From NCBI RefSeq assembly GCF_002865645.1, contig NW_020194512.1, positions 2,521,183-2,585,182 of the forward strand: a DNA stretch of 64,000 nucleotides, read 5' to 3'. This DNA comes from Hyaloscypha bicolor E. Lineage: Eukaryota; Ascomycota; Leotiomycetes; Helotiales; Hyaloscyphaceae. Under the pieces are notes generated by a model. That model saw only the letters and a program-made list of their open reading frames with translations. It was not told the DNA's origin and did no database searches. Positions 35,520-51,100 of the stretch are shown here, piece after piece (positions within the stretch are counted from its first letter, which is position 1; each line of letters begins with the position of its first letter). The translations under genes were made by a program, and so were the position numbers.

Positions 35520-36437
35520 TTAGAAATATAGGTATAAAGTTAGGGCTAGCTTTGTATTCTATATTACTATAATCTTAGCAAGGCGATATGTTATAAATAT
35601 TAGAAAGATCTTAGTATGGAATAATAGAAGGAGAAGAGGAAATATTTAGTAGTATATTCAAGGTAAAGGGTTAAGGACTAGAAGTTAGAGATCCAGATCA
35701 GGGGCTACGGTATTTACTTGCCTATTTGAGAGGAGTAATATAAGGAGGTCTGACTTATAGGCATTATTTAGAAGGGCTTAAAGACGCTATCTAATTATCT
35801 CTGGAATTGGGCCAGAATTACTATAGCTTTGGAGAAGTACCGGAGGTATTTAGAGTAGCTATAGGAGAAGCGGGAGGTGGCTATAAAGTGCGAAAGTTTG
35901 GTAGAGGGATAGGAGGGCCAGGAATAACCGGGTTTCGATATCCTAGGGGAGGAACGGAACTAATAACTATAGGAGCTAGGTATAGGGCTCGGAGAATGGG
36001 AGGTCCGGAAGAACTGCCTATAACTCTGTAATTATTACTATATCTGTATTACTCGGATTAGTACTAGTAATTAATATAACTATAGAAGATAGATATTCCG
36101 TCTTATATATTACCTGCTAGGAAAATAATATATTTAAAGATATAGGTGCGGCTATTACTCTTATAGCTATATCTAATAGCTATATTACCTCTTATATATA
36201 TAAGGATTATATAAATATACTTAACTTATATAGGAACAGGGTTAAGCTAGTAATAATCTCTAGGAATAATCTGGTTACTATATAAAGAATAATTAAAGAA
36301 TCGGAGGTTTATATAGCGGACTGGTATTGCGAGAAGGACTTGAATCTTGCTTGGTAGTGCCATTTTAGTAATAAGAAAACAAGAAGGCTTTATAAGTATA
36401 ATTAGTATATATATTTAATATTATTAAGTTATAGAAA

Positions 36438-36711
36438 ACTTATAGTAAAGAGATATAATAATATATGAATGCTACGGTAGCTTGGTCTAATACTAAAGTA
36501 TACTAGAGCAAGTATTAGCCTCAGAATCTATAATTCTGGTATTCTAGGGTAAGGGTAAACTTATAGTAAGGAGAGGTAATAATATACGGATACTATAGCG
36601 GCTTGGTCTAGTACTAAAGTGCGCTGGAGCAAGTATTAGCCTCAGAATCTATAATTCTGGTATTCTGGGATAAGAGTAAACTTATAATAAGAAGAGGTAA
36701 TAAAGTACAGG
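36438..36711. repeat. 121-bp tandem repeat
   Basis: Two full copies (36438-36558 and 36559-36679) and the start of a third (36680 to about 36711) follow head to tail with exactly 121-bp spacing. They share the block GCAAGTATTAGCCTCAGAAT unchanged but differ at several A/G positions, so the duplication predates part of the RIP-like decay. Confidence 0.8.
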
Positions 36712-39700
36712 TAGTTGGGTTAATATTGTTTTTTAAAGGAGGTTATAAGAGATAGAGGCCTGTTTATATATATTTAAAGTAATAATTTATAGCCGTTTAA
36801 TATTTGAGAAGAGTACTAGTATTATTATAAGCTTTTATAGCCAAATCTGGAAGGCGTCTTCTATTTTCTCTTTAATATTATAAAGAAATAGGGAATCTTA
36901 AACTTATAAAAGATATTATAGGAATAGAATTAGTATTAAAGTAGTTATTTTAGGGCAGGGTGGCATATATATTACTATCTGAATAATTTATTTACTTCGG
37001 AAATTAAGCCTTTATAATATTTAGAATTATAAAGCGGAAAAAATATAGAATATATTAAAGGTAAGAACTATATATTTAAATATTAAGATTAAGATTTAAG
37101 TTAATTTATTAGTATAGATTAATATTATAGAAGGGTGAGCTATAGTAATATTAAGCTATAGTAATACTATATAAAAAAAGATATAAAGATTCTGGATTTA
37201 AGATATAGATATTTCTTGTAATTTAGATATAATATAAAGCGGAAGTAATTTCTGAGTAATATTTCCGATTCCAGAAATCCTACCGAAAGTAGAGATAAGA
37301 AGTATATAATATTTAAGGGAATATAGTTCCTCTTTTTCTTATAGATATTTATTCTTATATAGTAATAATTTCTACTAAATATATTATATATATTTTACTA
37401 GTTACTTATTATTAAGGCAAGAGATTTTCTGGCCTAATTAATAATTCAGATTATTTTAATAAGCCAGATAACTATAGTATTTTTCTATTTCTTATTAGTT
37501 AGAGATATTAGATAAAAGTATTACTATTAAACTCTATTTTACTATTATATTCTTTTAAAACTAAATGAAATATATTTATTTTATTATATTTAAGCTCTTA
37601 TAATATAAGATAAAAGTAGTATTATATAATATATTAGATCCTGAAATATTAAGCTATAGTTTATTTACTAGTTTTAGGTAGTAAGTTAATTTACTTTTTT
37701 ACTTATATATAAATAATAGATAGTAGATAAGATATAAGCTTGTAAATAGAAGCCTATTTTTTATATACTTCTTATTAATAGATCTATTTCCTTTATTATT
37801 CTCTGAAAACCTACTATAAGAAAAGGAAATAATATAAGAACGGAAGGATAGCTTCTTAATATATTTACTTGAGACCTTATAGAAAGTGGCCTTTTTCTTA
37901 GTCGGAGCCTTATTAAAGTTACTACCGGTATTCTCCTTACTATTATCTTCTTTATCCTTTATTTTCTTAGCTAGTACCTTAGATTTTATAGGATTTTAAC
38001 TCTTCTTAATAGTACTATTTCCGGCTATAATATTAGCTTAGTTCTAATTTGGATTCTTAAATATATAGTTAAAGTATATAGAGATAGCTTTATTTATAAT
38101 AGTAAGGGTTCTATAAGATATTTAAATAGTATCTTACTTAAAGCTCTCAAATTACTAAACTTGCTACTTGTTATTCTAGCCATCTATATTTAATAATAGT
38201 CTCCGGATCTGCTTTAATAGTATTAAAGTTTAAGTAGGTAATATAGAGTTTTTCTAGAGTAATTACTTAATTTAATATTATATAAGCTTGCTTATTTATA
38301 AATATATTCTCGTTTAGAGATATTATAACTAATTTAAGAGAAAGGCCTTATACTTTATATATTATAAGAGCAAATATATTTAAAATAGATAGTTAGTAAT
38401 ATTAATATTTAACTCTATTTATTATAAAAGAAGTAGTTATATAATATAAAATAAGGATCTAGTATAAGTTTTAAGTTAGTAAGTTATTATAGGCTATATA
38501 GATACTATAAAATTAATACTATAGGGGATATATTCCCTATAATAATTAAGGAATTAGTAAATTACTAATCTTATATATAGAATTTATAGAGTATATCTAA
38601 ATATTCTCTTTTATTAGAAAAGCTACCTTAATATCTCTATTTTCTAGAAAGCCTATAATAATACTAAAAGAGCTATTTATAATATTTTTTAATATAAGTA
38701 TACCGTTTATAAGAAATATAATCTTAGTATCTATTTTATAGGTAATAATAGATAGGAAGTTTGTTTTCTTTTTAAAGATTCTCGTCTATAAAGCTATAGA
38801 TAGATACTTATTATTTTCGAAGTCTTAGATATAAAAGATAATATTAGTATAATTAGATAATAGGTTATTAAAAGCTAGTTAATTAAGCTTTTTAGCTTTA
38901 TTCTTTAAAAAATATAGATATATTATTATTTATATACTAGCTATAAAATTATATTACTACTAGTACTCTATTAAAAGCTGTTTTATATTATTATCTATAA
39001 TTCCGAATTGGATCTTATTAAGTATATTAAAGAATTAATAATTAGTCTAGTACTAAAGTTCTCGGAGGAAGATAGAATAAAAGAAGTACTATATAGCTGC
39101 CTCTTATACTTTTAAGCTATTAACTAGTAGTAGCTAGAGAAGATCTCTAAATATAATAAAATATAATTCTTTAAATAGCTTAGAGCTTTTTTTAAGCTTT
39201 ATAAAGATTATAGATATATAGTTAAATAAAAGTTTATTTACTATAGAGATCTTATTAAGTATTAAAACTTTAATTTACTTTAATTCCTCTATCTTAGCTT
39301 TATTATACCTTAATAAGGTATAGTAGTACTATCTAGCTTCTAAAAAGATAAAGAGAGAAAAGTAAATTATATTACTATTAATATTATATATAGTAATATT
39401 AGTTGAAGTAAGTAAGAGGCACTTATTATAAGAAGAGTTATACTAGTACTAAATTGCTTTAAGAAGATATAATTTCCCTATTTCTTCTAGCCCTATAATA
39501 AAGAAGTATTTCCTATTATTAGAAGAAGCTAGAATATTCTATATAATAGTTATATAGGTTCGGTACTACTCTCTAGCTAAAGTTATAGCTGCTATATTTA
39601 TAAGACCAGGAACTATTATTATATTTAATTGGGCTAGTTACTATAATATTAGATTCTAGAAATTAACTAGTAGAGTTTCTGTAATTTGCTATATTATTTT

Positions 39701-41825
39701 AAGGTATTTATTACTAATTACTAGATAACCGCTAAGTTCTCGTTTATTATATTTCTATAGTAAGGCTTAAAAGAGGGTAGAATTAAGAGTAAAGAGACGC
39801 TTTCGGTAGATCTTTAAGGTTCCAAGAATCTTCTTATTAGAATACTAGAAATAGAGATAGAGCAAGTAGTATAGGAAGAAGCTCTTGCTATTATATAGAC
39901 GCTAATATAGGGTACGGATTAGCTTAGTCTTATTTCTTTAGTAAATCTAATAGCTTTAGATATCTTGAAAACCTGGTTAAGGGCCTTCCTAATTTATAAT
40001 TCTCTTTTTAGTAACTTTATAGTATTAAAAATACCTGAAGTATATTAAATCCTTATAGGCTTTCGAATAGCTAAAGTACTTCTCTAAGGTATTAGGAAAG
40101 TACGGGTTATCTGAATTCTATATAATCTAGTATATAGATCTTACTATTAAGTTTTATATATTTGGAAGTACTATTAGTAAGAAAATTAATAATATTATAT
40201 ACCGTACTATATCTAAGCCGAGACCTATAATAATCTGCTCTATAGATTTCATATAGCAAGTAAGAATATAGAAATTTATATATATATATCTATTCGGATT
40301 TACTAGTAGTAAATTAGATTCTACTTTAGTAATATATTTTATTATATATATTATAAGATAGATATTAGTAATATATTATATATTGAGATAATTCTTCTAT
40401 AGAAATAGAAGTTCTATATTATATAATAATATATAAATATCCCTTTTAGTTTACTTATATATATATCTTTTATTACCTTAATAGTAATAGATATATTAAG
40501 TAATATTATAAGGAAAGTTTTTCTTATACTTACTGCTTTAGCTAGCTCTAAGTTCTCTATAGATATATATCTTATATTTATAAACTTAATATTATATTAT
40601 AAAATAATAAAGCTCGGGCTTAATATTAGAATCTGGGATATCTGCTCTAATAAACTTTTCCCTAATTATTTGCGGAATTATCTTAGAAATCTATAATATT
40701 ATATATAAATATATTACTTTCTATAATTAGAACTCTATTTTTATAACTATTTCTTTTAGATTACTAAATTATACTACTAGTATTTTCCAAAACTTGGTTT
40801 TTAGGTAATATATTCTCTTATAATAAAGGTATATTACTTTCTAAGGAAAATTAGAGGGCATTTATTATTATTAGTAAGGGAGCTAATTAATAAACTCTAG
40901 CTATCTAGTTATTACTATTAATATAAAGATTTTCAAAGATATAAAGCAAGCAGATATACTATAAAGTAATACTATAAATACTATTATACTATATTATTTA
41001 CTATAGTATATATATAAAAAAAGAAGAATAATTTATCTCTTATTAAATATTAAGGTAATAAAAAGCGAGGAGAGCCCAAATACTTGTAGTATAGTATTAA
41101 TTATAGCTTTTTTCTTATAATAGTATTTTTTACTAGTATATATAAATTCAGGAATAATATTTGTAATTATCTTATTAATAATACTATATATTTTATACTA
41201 GCTTTATTAAAGAAGCTCAAATTATAGAAGGCGGCTATTAATAGCTTAATAAGTCTTATTATTAATTATCCGATTATTATTTTATTAAATATATTAAGCC
41301 TCTATTTCTTAATATATAAATCTAGGCCAGTAATAATTTTAACGAAATACTAAATTAATGGAGTTAAGTTTTATTACTATATTTATAAATTGAGTAAACT
41401 CTCGATATCTATTCTCTTCTACTAGCTACTTAATTTATTAGCCTTATCTATATAAATACAGGTAAGAGAAAAGAAAAACCTCTATATTAGAATCTATATA
41501 AAAGAGCTCGGAGAGGTTTCTAGCCCTATAAGAATTAGTTACTTGTCTAAGGGTAATATAGTCGAATCTAAAGTCTTTATTATAGGTTTATAGATTATAT
41601 CTTATTAAATTTATTATAAAGTCTGGTCTGTTTTATAGACGGTACTTATTTTAATACTTCTGAATTAATTAAAGAAGTAGAAGCGGATCTATTACTTGAA
41701 TATTTATATGAATATTATTCTATTAAAAAACTGAGTTATATTCTATAAGCTAGTATTAGTATTATTTAAGCTTAGTAAGGTTATAGTTCTAATTATAGTA
41801 ATTATATCTAGACATTTCTAGCTAT

Positions 41826-41930
41826 ATTTTTAAAATACTAGAATAAAGCGTAATTACTCTAAAATTCTATATTTTTAAAATACTAGAATAAAGCATAATT
41901 ACTCTAAAATTCTATATTTTATAAGCTATA
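41826..41930. repeat. 45-bp tandem repeat
   Basis: Two copies of a 45-bp unit starting ATTTTTAAAATACTAG lie at 41826-41870 and 41871-41915, with a partial third. The copies differ by one G/A change (AAAGCG versus AAAGCA). Confidence 0.8.
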
Positions 41931-44900
41931 TATCTAGTTAAGATATAGTAGTTAAAAGGTATAGTTTTGAGATTATAGCTAGAGATATAGCCGAGATTAC
42001 TATTAAGTTGAAATAAAGAAAGGAACTTTATTAACTAGGGTTCTAAGATTATAATATATATTAGATATAGGCTAATATCTACTAGATTTCTTGGTTTCTA
42101 TATATATTTGGTATAGAGTATAATAAATAAATCTGGAATATAAATCCCAAATACTTAAATAATACTATAGATATAATTCTGGACTAAACTCTATTATTTT
42201 TAATAGTATAATAAAAGAAGTATATTATATTTAATATAAAGCTTATTAGGAAATTCCCGGTTCTAGTATATCTTAAAGCTCTAAAGCTTTTATAGAAAGC
42301 CTGGCTGTTTTTCTATAGGTATTTATATATAGTTACTATTTTTTATTATATTTTATCTGGCTAAATAGAAGTATCTAAAAGAGTAAAAGTCCGAATTATT
42401 AGAGTAATTAGAAGTATTATAGTAATAGTTTTACTAGTAATAAGTAAGGGTAGAAGTATTAACCTCAATTATAATTTTATTAATTATATAGTAAGAAGCT
42501 AGAAGGTTGAAATTTGTAGTATTATTAATTTGCTTATTAATAGCCTATATACTAAATAGTATTGAATTCTCTTAAACTAAGAATATTAAAGGCTAGCGGA
42601 AAAAATAAAGATACTATTTCTAGTCTTCCGTAATAATATTATAGCTATAGAATTATATAGGTAATATATTTATTTGAGTTATTAGATATTATAGAAAGTA
42701 ATCTATAGTAAAAGAGGCCTGTAGTATTAATACTATAGTAGTTAAAAAGAGTAAATTATATATAGTATAATAATAGAATAGATTAATAAGAATAATACTA
42801 AAAGATCTAAGTAAAACAGGAAATAAAATTAGTAAGTATATAAAGAAAGCCTAAATAGAGGTTAAGTAAATATAAAGAGAAAAAGAGAAAATATAAGGAA
42901 AACTCAAATAATAATTAGCTAAAGTATAAAACTAATAAGGAAACTAATTTATAAAAATCTAATATCTATAGATATTTCTTATTATTTCTATTATTAGAGA
43001 TATGAATTATATCTTAATTAGTATTATCTATAGCTCTAGTATTAAGGAATTAAAGGGCAGCCGCCTTAATAGTATATTTATAGATTTATTTTAGTTTTCT
43101 AGCTAGTAGGTAATTAGATTCTATATAGCGCTTTTCTTTAGTTAATTCGAACGGAGAGATTATTTCTCGAAGAAATTGCGAGAAAGAAAGATCCTTAATA
43201 TCTAAAAAGTTATTTAGTTAGTAAGTTAGTACCGGTAGTATTAAAAGTTTCTTTATAGTTAATATACTAGTTATAGGAGTTATAAATACTAATATTCTAG
43301 TATACGGAATTACTAGAGAGAAGCTAGAAACCTGTAATATCTATAAGGAGAATATAGGTATTAATATAGTAAGAAATGAACTTTATATAGAATATATTAT
43401 TACTAGTTATTACTATTGCTATAGAGAATACTAAGAGGCAGATAGTTATTACTAAGGTTACTTGTATTATAGAGGGGGGCCAAATTAAGATTAGATTAGG
43501 CTAGAATACTATATAGAAAAGGGCCTAGCTAGTACTAGAGATAGTAATATAGTTAATAATACTTCTAGTATCTGAAATTAATTATTTTATAGTATAACTA
43601 GTATACTAGAGAATGGAATTAGGGCTTTATCTTTTGGCTTTATATTACGGTATTAAATACTATTTCTGGCTGGGCGCTATAGTTTAGATATTATACTCTC
43701 GGTATAATTAGTAGAATTAAAGGAAATATATATTAGCTTAATATAGGAGCCGTTTTTTATTAGGCTAAAAGAGAATATATATTTCTCTTTAATAAAGAAG
43801 TAGCTACCGGACCGGGTTTTCTAAGAGCCTAAAATTGCCTTAAATAGATTATTAGTTACTAGAGTAAAGTAGGTTTACTTATTTATATATATTATAGTTA
43901 TCTTAACTAATTTATAGAGAGCCAAATCTATAATAGAATCTAAGTAATATTTAAATATATAAACTTCAAATTTATAGCTCTTAATTCCGGTATCTTTATT
44001 AATAAGGGAAATATCTAGAAGCTTAGTAATACCTGTAATTCTTAACTAGTAAACTAAAAGCTTAGATAAGAGGTATTTAATAATATAATTATATATAAAC
44101 TAGTAGTAAAAAATCTATTAATTACTTTATTATAGTTAAAGTATTAAAATATTACTTATAAGGGGCTAGTTAATATAATTATTATTTAGTAGTAGTCGGA
44201 CCAAACCAAATATAATATAAGATTTACTAGATATTATATAGTCTTTAAAGAAGAAGATTTATATATAGTATTACTCTCTAGTTTATTTACTAAAGTTCCC
44301 CTTAAGAAATATATATATAGTATTAGTTAAAGCGGAATATTCAATTAGTTTTATATAAAGTATACTTATAATAAGTAAGAACTATAATACTATAATAAAA
44401 GTAAAAGTATTATTAATTATTAGAAAAGAAGAAAAATATAAATTTACTAAAAAATATTAAGAAATTAAAGTATATAGTAGATATAAAGAATACTAGAGGG
44501 TAATATAGTTATTATAGCTTTACTAATAGTAAATAGAGAGATAGTTGAGGTTACTAAGCTTATTAAGTAAGGGAGTATTATATAGTAATATATATATATA
44601 TATATCTTTCTATTAACTAGCTTATTATATAAATACTATTAGGCTTTCTTATCTGAAATATAAACGTGTTTTTTACTAAAAATAGAATAATATATATTTA
44701 TAAAAGGAAATTAGTAGCTATAAAGGAAGTAAAGAAGCTAGAATCTTATAATAAAGCTAATATAAATTACTTTAAATATTTAGTTAGAAGGTTTAGTAAT
44801 ATTATATTAATAATAATTATAGATAGCTATATATTAGAAATAATTAAAAGAGAAAGTAGATATATTACCCGAAGTTATATTCTATATAAACTACTATAAT

Positions 44901-46215
44901 TATTATACTAAATAATTTAATAGGGGCTAAGCGGATATTATAGAAGAATATTATAGGGACTTACTTTAAGCTATAGTATAAGAATATAATATAAGTTAAT
45001 AATAAATTTCCTGAAATTATATTTTTATTAAGAAATATAAGTAGAGTAGTTTAAGTATCTATTTAAAGCTAGAAGAATAAGGTTAAAGAGATATTATAGA
45101 AAAATTATTAAGCCAAATTTAGTATAAAATAATATAATTTAATAGAAAGTATAGAGAAATATTAGGTTTCTAAATAACTTATTATAACTAGAGGCTTAAG
45201 AAAGTCTAGAGAAAGAGCCAGAACTATAAGGGCAGTTATTATATTATATAGTAAGAATATAATAAAAGATATAATTTAGCGGGAAATATAGACTAAAATT
45301 AAATACCCGAATATCTTATTATAGCTAAATATCTAGAAGAGTCCGAATAAGTTACTAAAATATATAGAAGTAGGAATTATATTATATAATAAGAATATAG
45401 TAAGGGAATATAATTATAATATCGGAATTCTAATATATAAGCTATATATACTTAGTATTAAATCGGAATATTTCCTAATATAAAAGAAATATAGAAGTCA
45501 GAAATATAAGTATTTAGGGATTAAAATATATAATATAAGGTAATTAGAATAAATATAAGTTATATCTAATTATCTGAAATACTATAGCTAACTATAAAGT
45601 AATATTAAATAGTATTTCTTTTCTAGAGAAATATATTAAGAGATAAAGTTAATAAGAAGTAAAAAAGCTATAATTAGAAAATAGTCTATAAAATAATATT
45701 AGGAAAGTAGCTAATATATAAGAAGTATACTAGAAGTAAAGATCTAATTTTTAGTAGATATATTATAAGAATTCGGAAATATGAATTAAGGGGAAAAAAG
45801 AATTAAATTAATAATAATAAATTAAAAGAAGCTGAATTATAATATTTAGGGAAAAGAGAAAGTAGGAAAAGAAGGTTAAATCTAATTAGAACTAAAAATA
45901 AGGAAATTAGTTTCGCAAAACTAAATATATTAGAAGGCTAGAGATTAGTATAGGCTATAAGCTATAGGGTAGTTCCCCCTATAACTTTAGCTCAAAAGCC
46001 CTATAAGATAGATTAAAATATAAACTTATAAAGTTTTAAAGAAAATATTAAATGAAATAAGTTATTATTCTTTATTATTTAAATTATAGTATAATTTAGT
46101 AAATTCAAGTTATTACTATTCTTTCTTTTAATATTATTAGTTAGTAAAAAGTAGCTTATATAATAGCGCTAATAGCTCTAGTATATATTTTAAGCTTATT
46201 TCTAGAATAATATCT

Positions 46216-46519
46216 TGTAAGATATATAATAGTAGGGTAATATATAAGTAATTAAGGTAAATAAGCTATAAAGTAATACTTATAAGTATAACTAATTCCA
46301 AGAATTAATTCTAATAAAAGACTAATTAATGCCTCTCTTTAAAGCTAGAAGCGTCTCCCTATATATTTCCTAGTATTTAGCCAGATATATAAAGCCCTTT
46401 ATTTAATTAGGAAATCCCATATAATTTATATAATTCCGGTTATAAGCTATACCCAAAATAGGAAACTAGATTTATAATATCTAATACCTATTTATATACT
46501 ATTATATATATCTATTATA
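46216..46519 (-). repeat. 3' LTR of the Gypsy element
   Basis: The LTR aligns without net gaps to the copy at 52917-53220 (constant offset 6701). Its outer end keeps the TG/CA dinucleotide (TG at 46216 on the plus strand). The differences seen between the copies are mainly A/G and C/T transitions. Confidence 0.88.
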
Positions 46520-48139
46520 TTAATTCCCTCTCTAGGCCCTTGTCCCTAAAAGGCCTAAGAAAACTGCAAATAGCTTTATAAATATTTCCCTAAAACTTTT
46601 CTGGCTACTAGCTTTCCCTAAAAACTCCCTATAATTGCCTTATTATTACGCCAGGTAATAGAGTTAAGGATATAGTTTACTAATTCTGCCTAGCTAACTT
46701 GCAAATCGCCTCTGGTAATTCCTTTTTATAAAGGTAGTATAAATATAGTATATACTATTAGATATAAAGCTTATCTAATTTCCTAATTAGTTTATAAATC
46801 CTAACTTAGCCTCTATTCGTAAATAAATTATTACTTTATAGGCCTAAGAGCTTGGAAAAGTTAATCCGATTTTCTGGTTTATTTATAAATTCCTTTTTTG
46901 GAAATTTCTAGGTATTTCTAGTATAAAGCCGGTTCCGAATTTGTAATTACTATTTGGGAAGAGAATATTATAAAAAGGCCTTCCTTTTTCTACTAACTAA
47001 CCTTTCTTTTCTTTAATTATAATACTATATCTAGCTTTTTCTTATCTCTTGCCTTTCTTTTCCAAGCCTTCTTTAAGCCTTCTTTAAGCTTCTTTTAAGC
47101 TTTCTTTAAGCTTTCTTTAAGCTTCTTTCTAATTCCTTCTTTTACTTCTTTATTTACTAAAATAAATCCTTCTCTTAGTATTTATTAGCCTATTACTAAC
47201 TATTTGGCTAATGCTTTTATATCCTTAATTCGCCCTTACTATCTTTAATATTTCAAGAATATTACTAAGTTTTCTGACCTTATTTATATTAAGAGTAATA
47301 ACCGCTCGATATATAATTACTACTACTTTAAAAATAAGAAATATAATTCTATAAGTTATAAATTCCTTCTTTTATTCCCTATTCTAATACTATTTAAGGT
47401 TCCTTAAATATATATAGTATAGTTAAACTGCCTTCTCTAAGCTATTAATATATATAAGTATCTTACTTAACTTTTGCCTAAAAGAGAAAAGGCTATTATA
47501 GCCCTTTATTTATACTAAACTATATATACTTCTTATATTAAAGCTATTATTCGAGGCTAACGAATTCCTCTAATAATCTAAGGAATAAATCAAGTAATTC
47601 TTACTAGCTTGGCATAAGTATAAAGTACTCTTAAAGGTATAATTAATATCTTTTAGTATTAAGTAAGCTTATTTCTTTCTTATTTCTTACTAATAACTAA
47701 TAGCTTTCTGGGCTAATTTACTATCTATTTCTCGAGAGAATTCTAATAAGGATAATAATAAGGATAATAAAGAGTAGTTATAAGAATAAGATATTTATAG
47801 GATATAGAAATTAAAGTTTTTAGAGTTTTTAATAATTTTTATATAATTTTTCTAAGAATAAATATATAGTTTTTAATAGTTTCCTAATAAAAGCATTTAT
47901 CTTTTATACCTCTATTTAGCTAATAGTATTGCGATATTACTCTTTTCCAAGTATTCTTATAATTCTTGAGCTATATTCTCTAGATTACTTAGTAGTTCCC
48001 ATATATTATTTACTAGTAAGTAGCTCTTCTAATAAATGAGATACTTTCTTTCTTTTTTACTTTCCCTATAGGCTATAATAAATTCCACCTCGAATTTCTC
48101 TTTGCCCTTAATCTCGACTGGCTCTAGTTCTACTATAGT

Positions 48140-51100
48140 ACTAGCTTGCGGGTATTATAGTTTCAAGAAAGAAATATAAAAAATATTATAAATCCGATAT
48201 AATAGTAGTAATTTCAAGCGGTATATCTATCTATATATTTCTATAACTTCCAGAACTTTAAAGGAGCCAAGATATCTATTTACTAGCTTTATACTAGGTT
48301 ATAGCTATTAAATATTCTTTATATAAAGTATAACTTTATTATATATCTTAAACTTCTTATTAATATATTTCTTATTATAGTACTTTTTCTATATATTTAC
48401 TACTTCTTATTATTACTTCTCTAGTACTTCCCGTTCTACTTAAATCTTCTATACTTTTTTCTATATTACCGGCGCTTCTTTTTCTGGAATATTATTCTTA
48501 ATATATAGTTTAATACTAGAATAAAATCCGTATAATATATAAAATAAAAATATTTCTATTATTAAATATATAAAGTTATTATATATGAATTCTATAAAAG
48601 TAAGCTTTACTATCTAGTTATTCTACTAGTAACTAGTATAGTACCTCAAGTATTATTCTAGAGTTTAGTTCAGATTCTCTATTTATCTATTAATTTGCGG
48701 GTAAAATACTATACTTAGCTATTATTAAACTTTTAAGTAAAAGTATAGGCTTAACTAGAACTTGCTTATAAAAACAGATTCTCTATTAGAGATTATACCT
48801 ATAGGCGTACTAAAGTCTTTAATAATATAGTATATAAATAGCTCTACTAACTCAAGAGCCAAGATCTCCTTAATAATCGGAATATATTATACTATTTTCG
48901 TATATTTATTAATAATAATAAGTATAGAATTATATATCTTACTATAAAACCTAGAAAGAGGCAGCCCTATAATAAAGTCTATAGTGATTTCTTACTATAG
49001 CTTAGAGGGAAGGGGAAATGAACTAAGTATACTATATAGTAGATATCTCTTTACCTTAGTTTATTAATATATAAAACAAGTTCTAATATAGTCTCTTATA
49101 TTTTTTCTTATATTCTACTAGAAATACTTTCTCTAAAAAATCTCTAGTATCTTACTAGTACCAAAATACCTACTTGTGGAATTATTATAGTTAGCTTATA
49201 GTAATTCTTCTTTAAGTACTAGCTTATTTAGTATATAAATAGTGCCCTAATATCTTAATAACCCAGATATATTAAGTTCCTAAGTTTTAATAGCTCTAGT
49301 AAAGGTCTTTTTTGAGAGCTATTTATATTACTAGTATTATACTAATAGATTAAGCCTTTAGTACTATAATAGTAGTTTAAATAATATCTCTCTATTTTCT
49401 TTATATACTATTTTGAATCTAGCTACTTATATAGCTAGAATTCGTAGTATATACTATTTATAACTAGCTATACTAGTAATAGGCTTAAATAATAATATCT
49501 CTGGTATTACTTTATTACTAAAATAGACTTTCTCTTTAGAATTCCTTAGTATCTTACTAATTAAGAAATACTTATTTTCTCTCTTCTAGGCCTTATATTA
49601 CAGCGTTATAGGAATAGTATAGCATTCTATTACTACTACCTATAGGGTTCTCTATTCTATATTCTATAGCTTATTATAAAGTATAAGTAATAAAGTATCT
49701 TCTTCTATACTTACTATAAAGTCTAGCCTTCTTAATAGCCTATTAGCGGGGTTATTATATCCCGGCTAGTATTTTAAAACAAAATTAAAAATAGCTAGCT
49801 TTTCTATCTATTTTATCTATTAACTATTTAGCTTTCTTTTAGTTATAAAGTATTTTAAGTTATTATAATCTATCTTAATAATAATAGTATACCGGATATA
49901 TACTAGGTAATATTACTAAGTATAAAATACTAGAATAATAGCTAAGAGTTCAGAATTATATATCTTATATCTGCTTTTAATTATAGTTATTTTTTTTAAA
50001 TAGAAAGTAATAGGGTACTACCTGGCTTCCGCCCTCTTACTAAAAAGCTAGGAAATTATACCTATAATTACGAATTCTAAAGTATCCGTTTCTATATAAA
50101 TCTTTAAGGCTAAGTTAAAATAATAAAGAATTAGTACTATTATAAATATAATTTATAGCTCTCTAAAAGCTTTATTTACCTTATTTATCTAGCTAAAATA
50201 ATATTATGGGTTTTTACTAGTTTTTAATAAATTAGTTAATTCTTTTACTATTCTAGAGTATTTATAGATAAACCTCTAGTAAAAGTTAGTAAAACCCAGA
50301 AATACTTAGACTTTTCGGATATTATTCTTTAGGGCCAGCTATTCCCTAATAACTATAACCTAGCTTACTTCTATTTCTATACTATCTGGGCTAATTATAA
50401 ATTCCAGGAACTTTACTCTTTCTATATTAAATTCGCATTTTGCTAAGTTTATAAAAAGCTAGTATTATTATAATTACTCGAGTATATATTAGACCGCCGC
50501 TATATACTATTCTAGGTTCTCTAAATAAATCAAAATATTATCTAAATAAACTATATAAATAATATTTATAAGGCTTACTAGTATATAATTAATATATACC
50601 TGAAATATTACTGAAATATTAGAGAGTTTAAAAGGTATAATATAGTACTTAAAATATTTATAGTATATTTGAAATACCGTTTTTTACTTATTACCTTCCC
50701 GGATTTATAACTAATAGTAAGTATTCTTTAAGTCTAGCTTTATATATATCTTTACTCTATAAAGCCTATCTATTATTTTACTAATAAGTAGTAATAATAT
50801 CCGGTTCTTAATAGTAATTCTATTTAGATTCCGGTAATTAATATATAGATATAGGCCGCCTTCTTTCTTTAGAATAAATATAATTAGGGTACTAGCTAGG
50901 CTAGTAAAATAATAGATCTATCTTTTCTCTAAGCTAGTATTAAGATATTCCTAAAAAACTTTAAGTTCTTTTTCTAATAAAGTATATATAGAATTATATA
51001 GTAATTAGAATTCTAGTTCTAGATCTATATAATACTCTATTATATAGTAGTTAGATAATATACCTATAGCCTTTATAGAGAATACTCGGAAAAGGTTCTA

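Noticed and set aside
35807..36031. Plus-strand frame of 74 codons, Gly/Arg-rich
   Set aside because: The minus strand of the same stretch shows the Ser/Pro/Tyr pattern of the decayed repeat gene, so this frame is its shadow.
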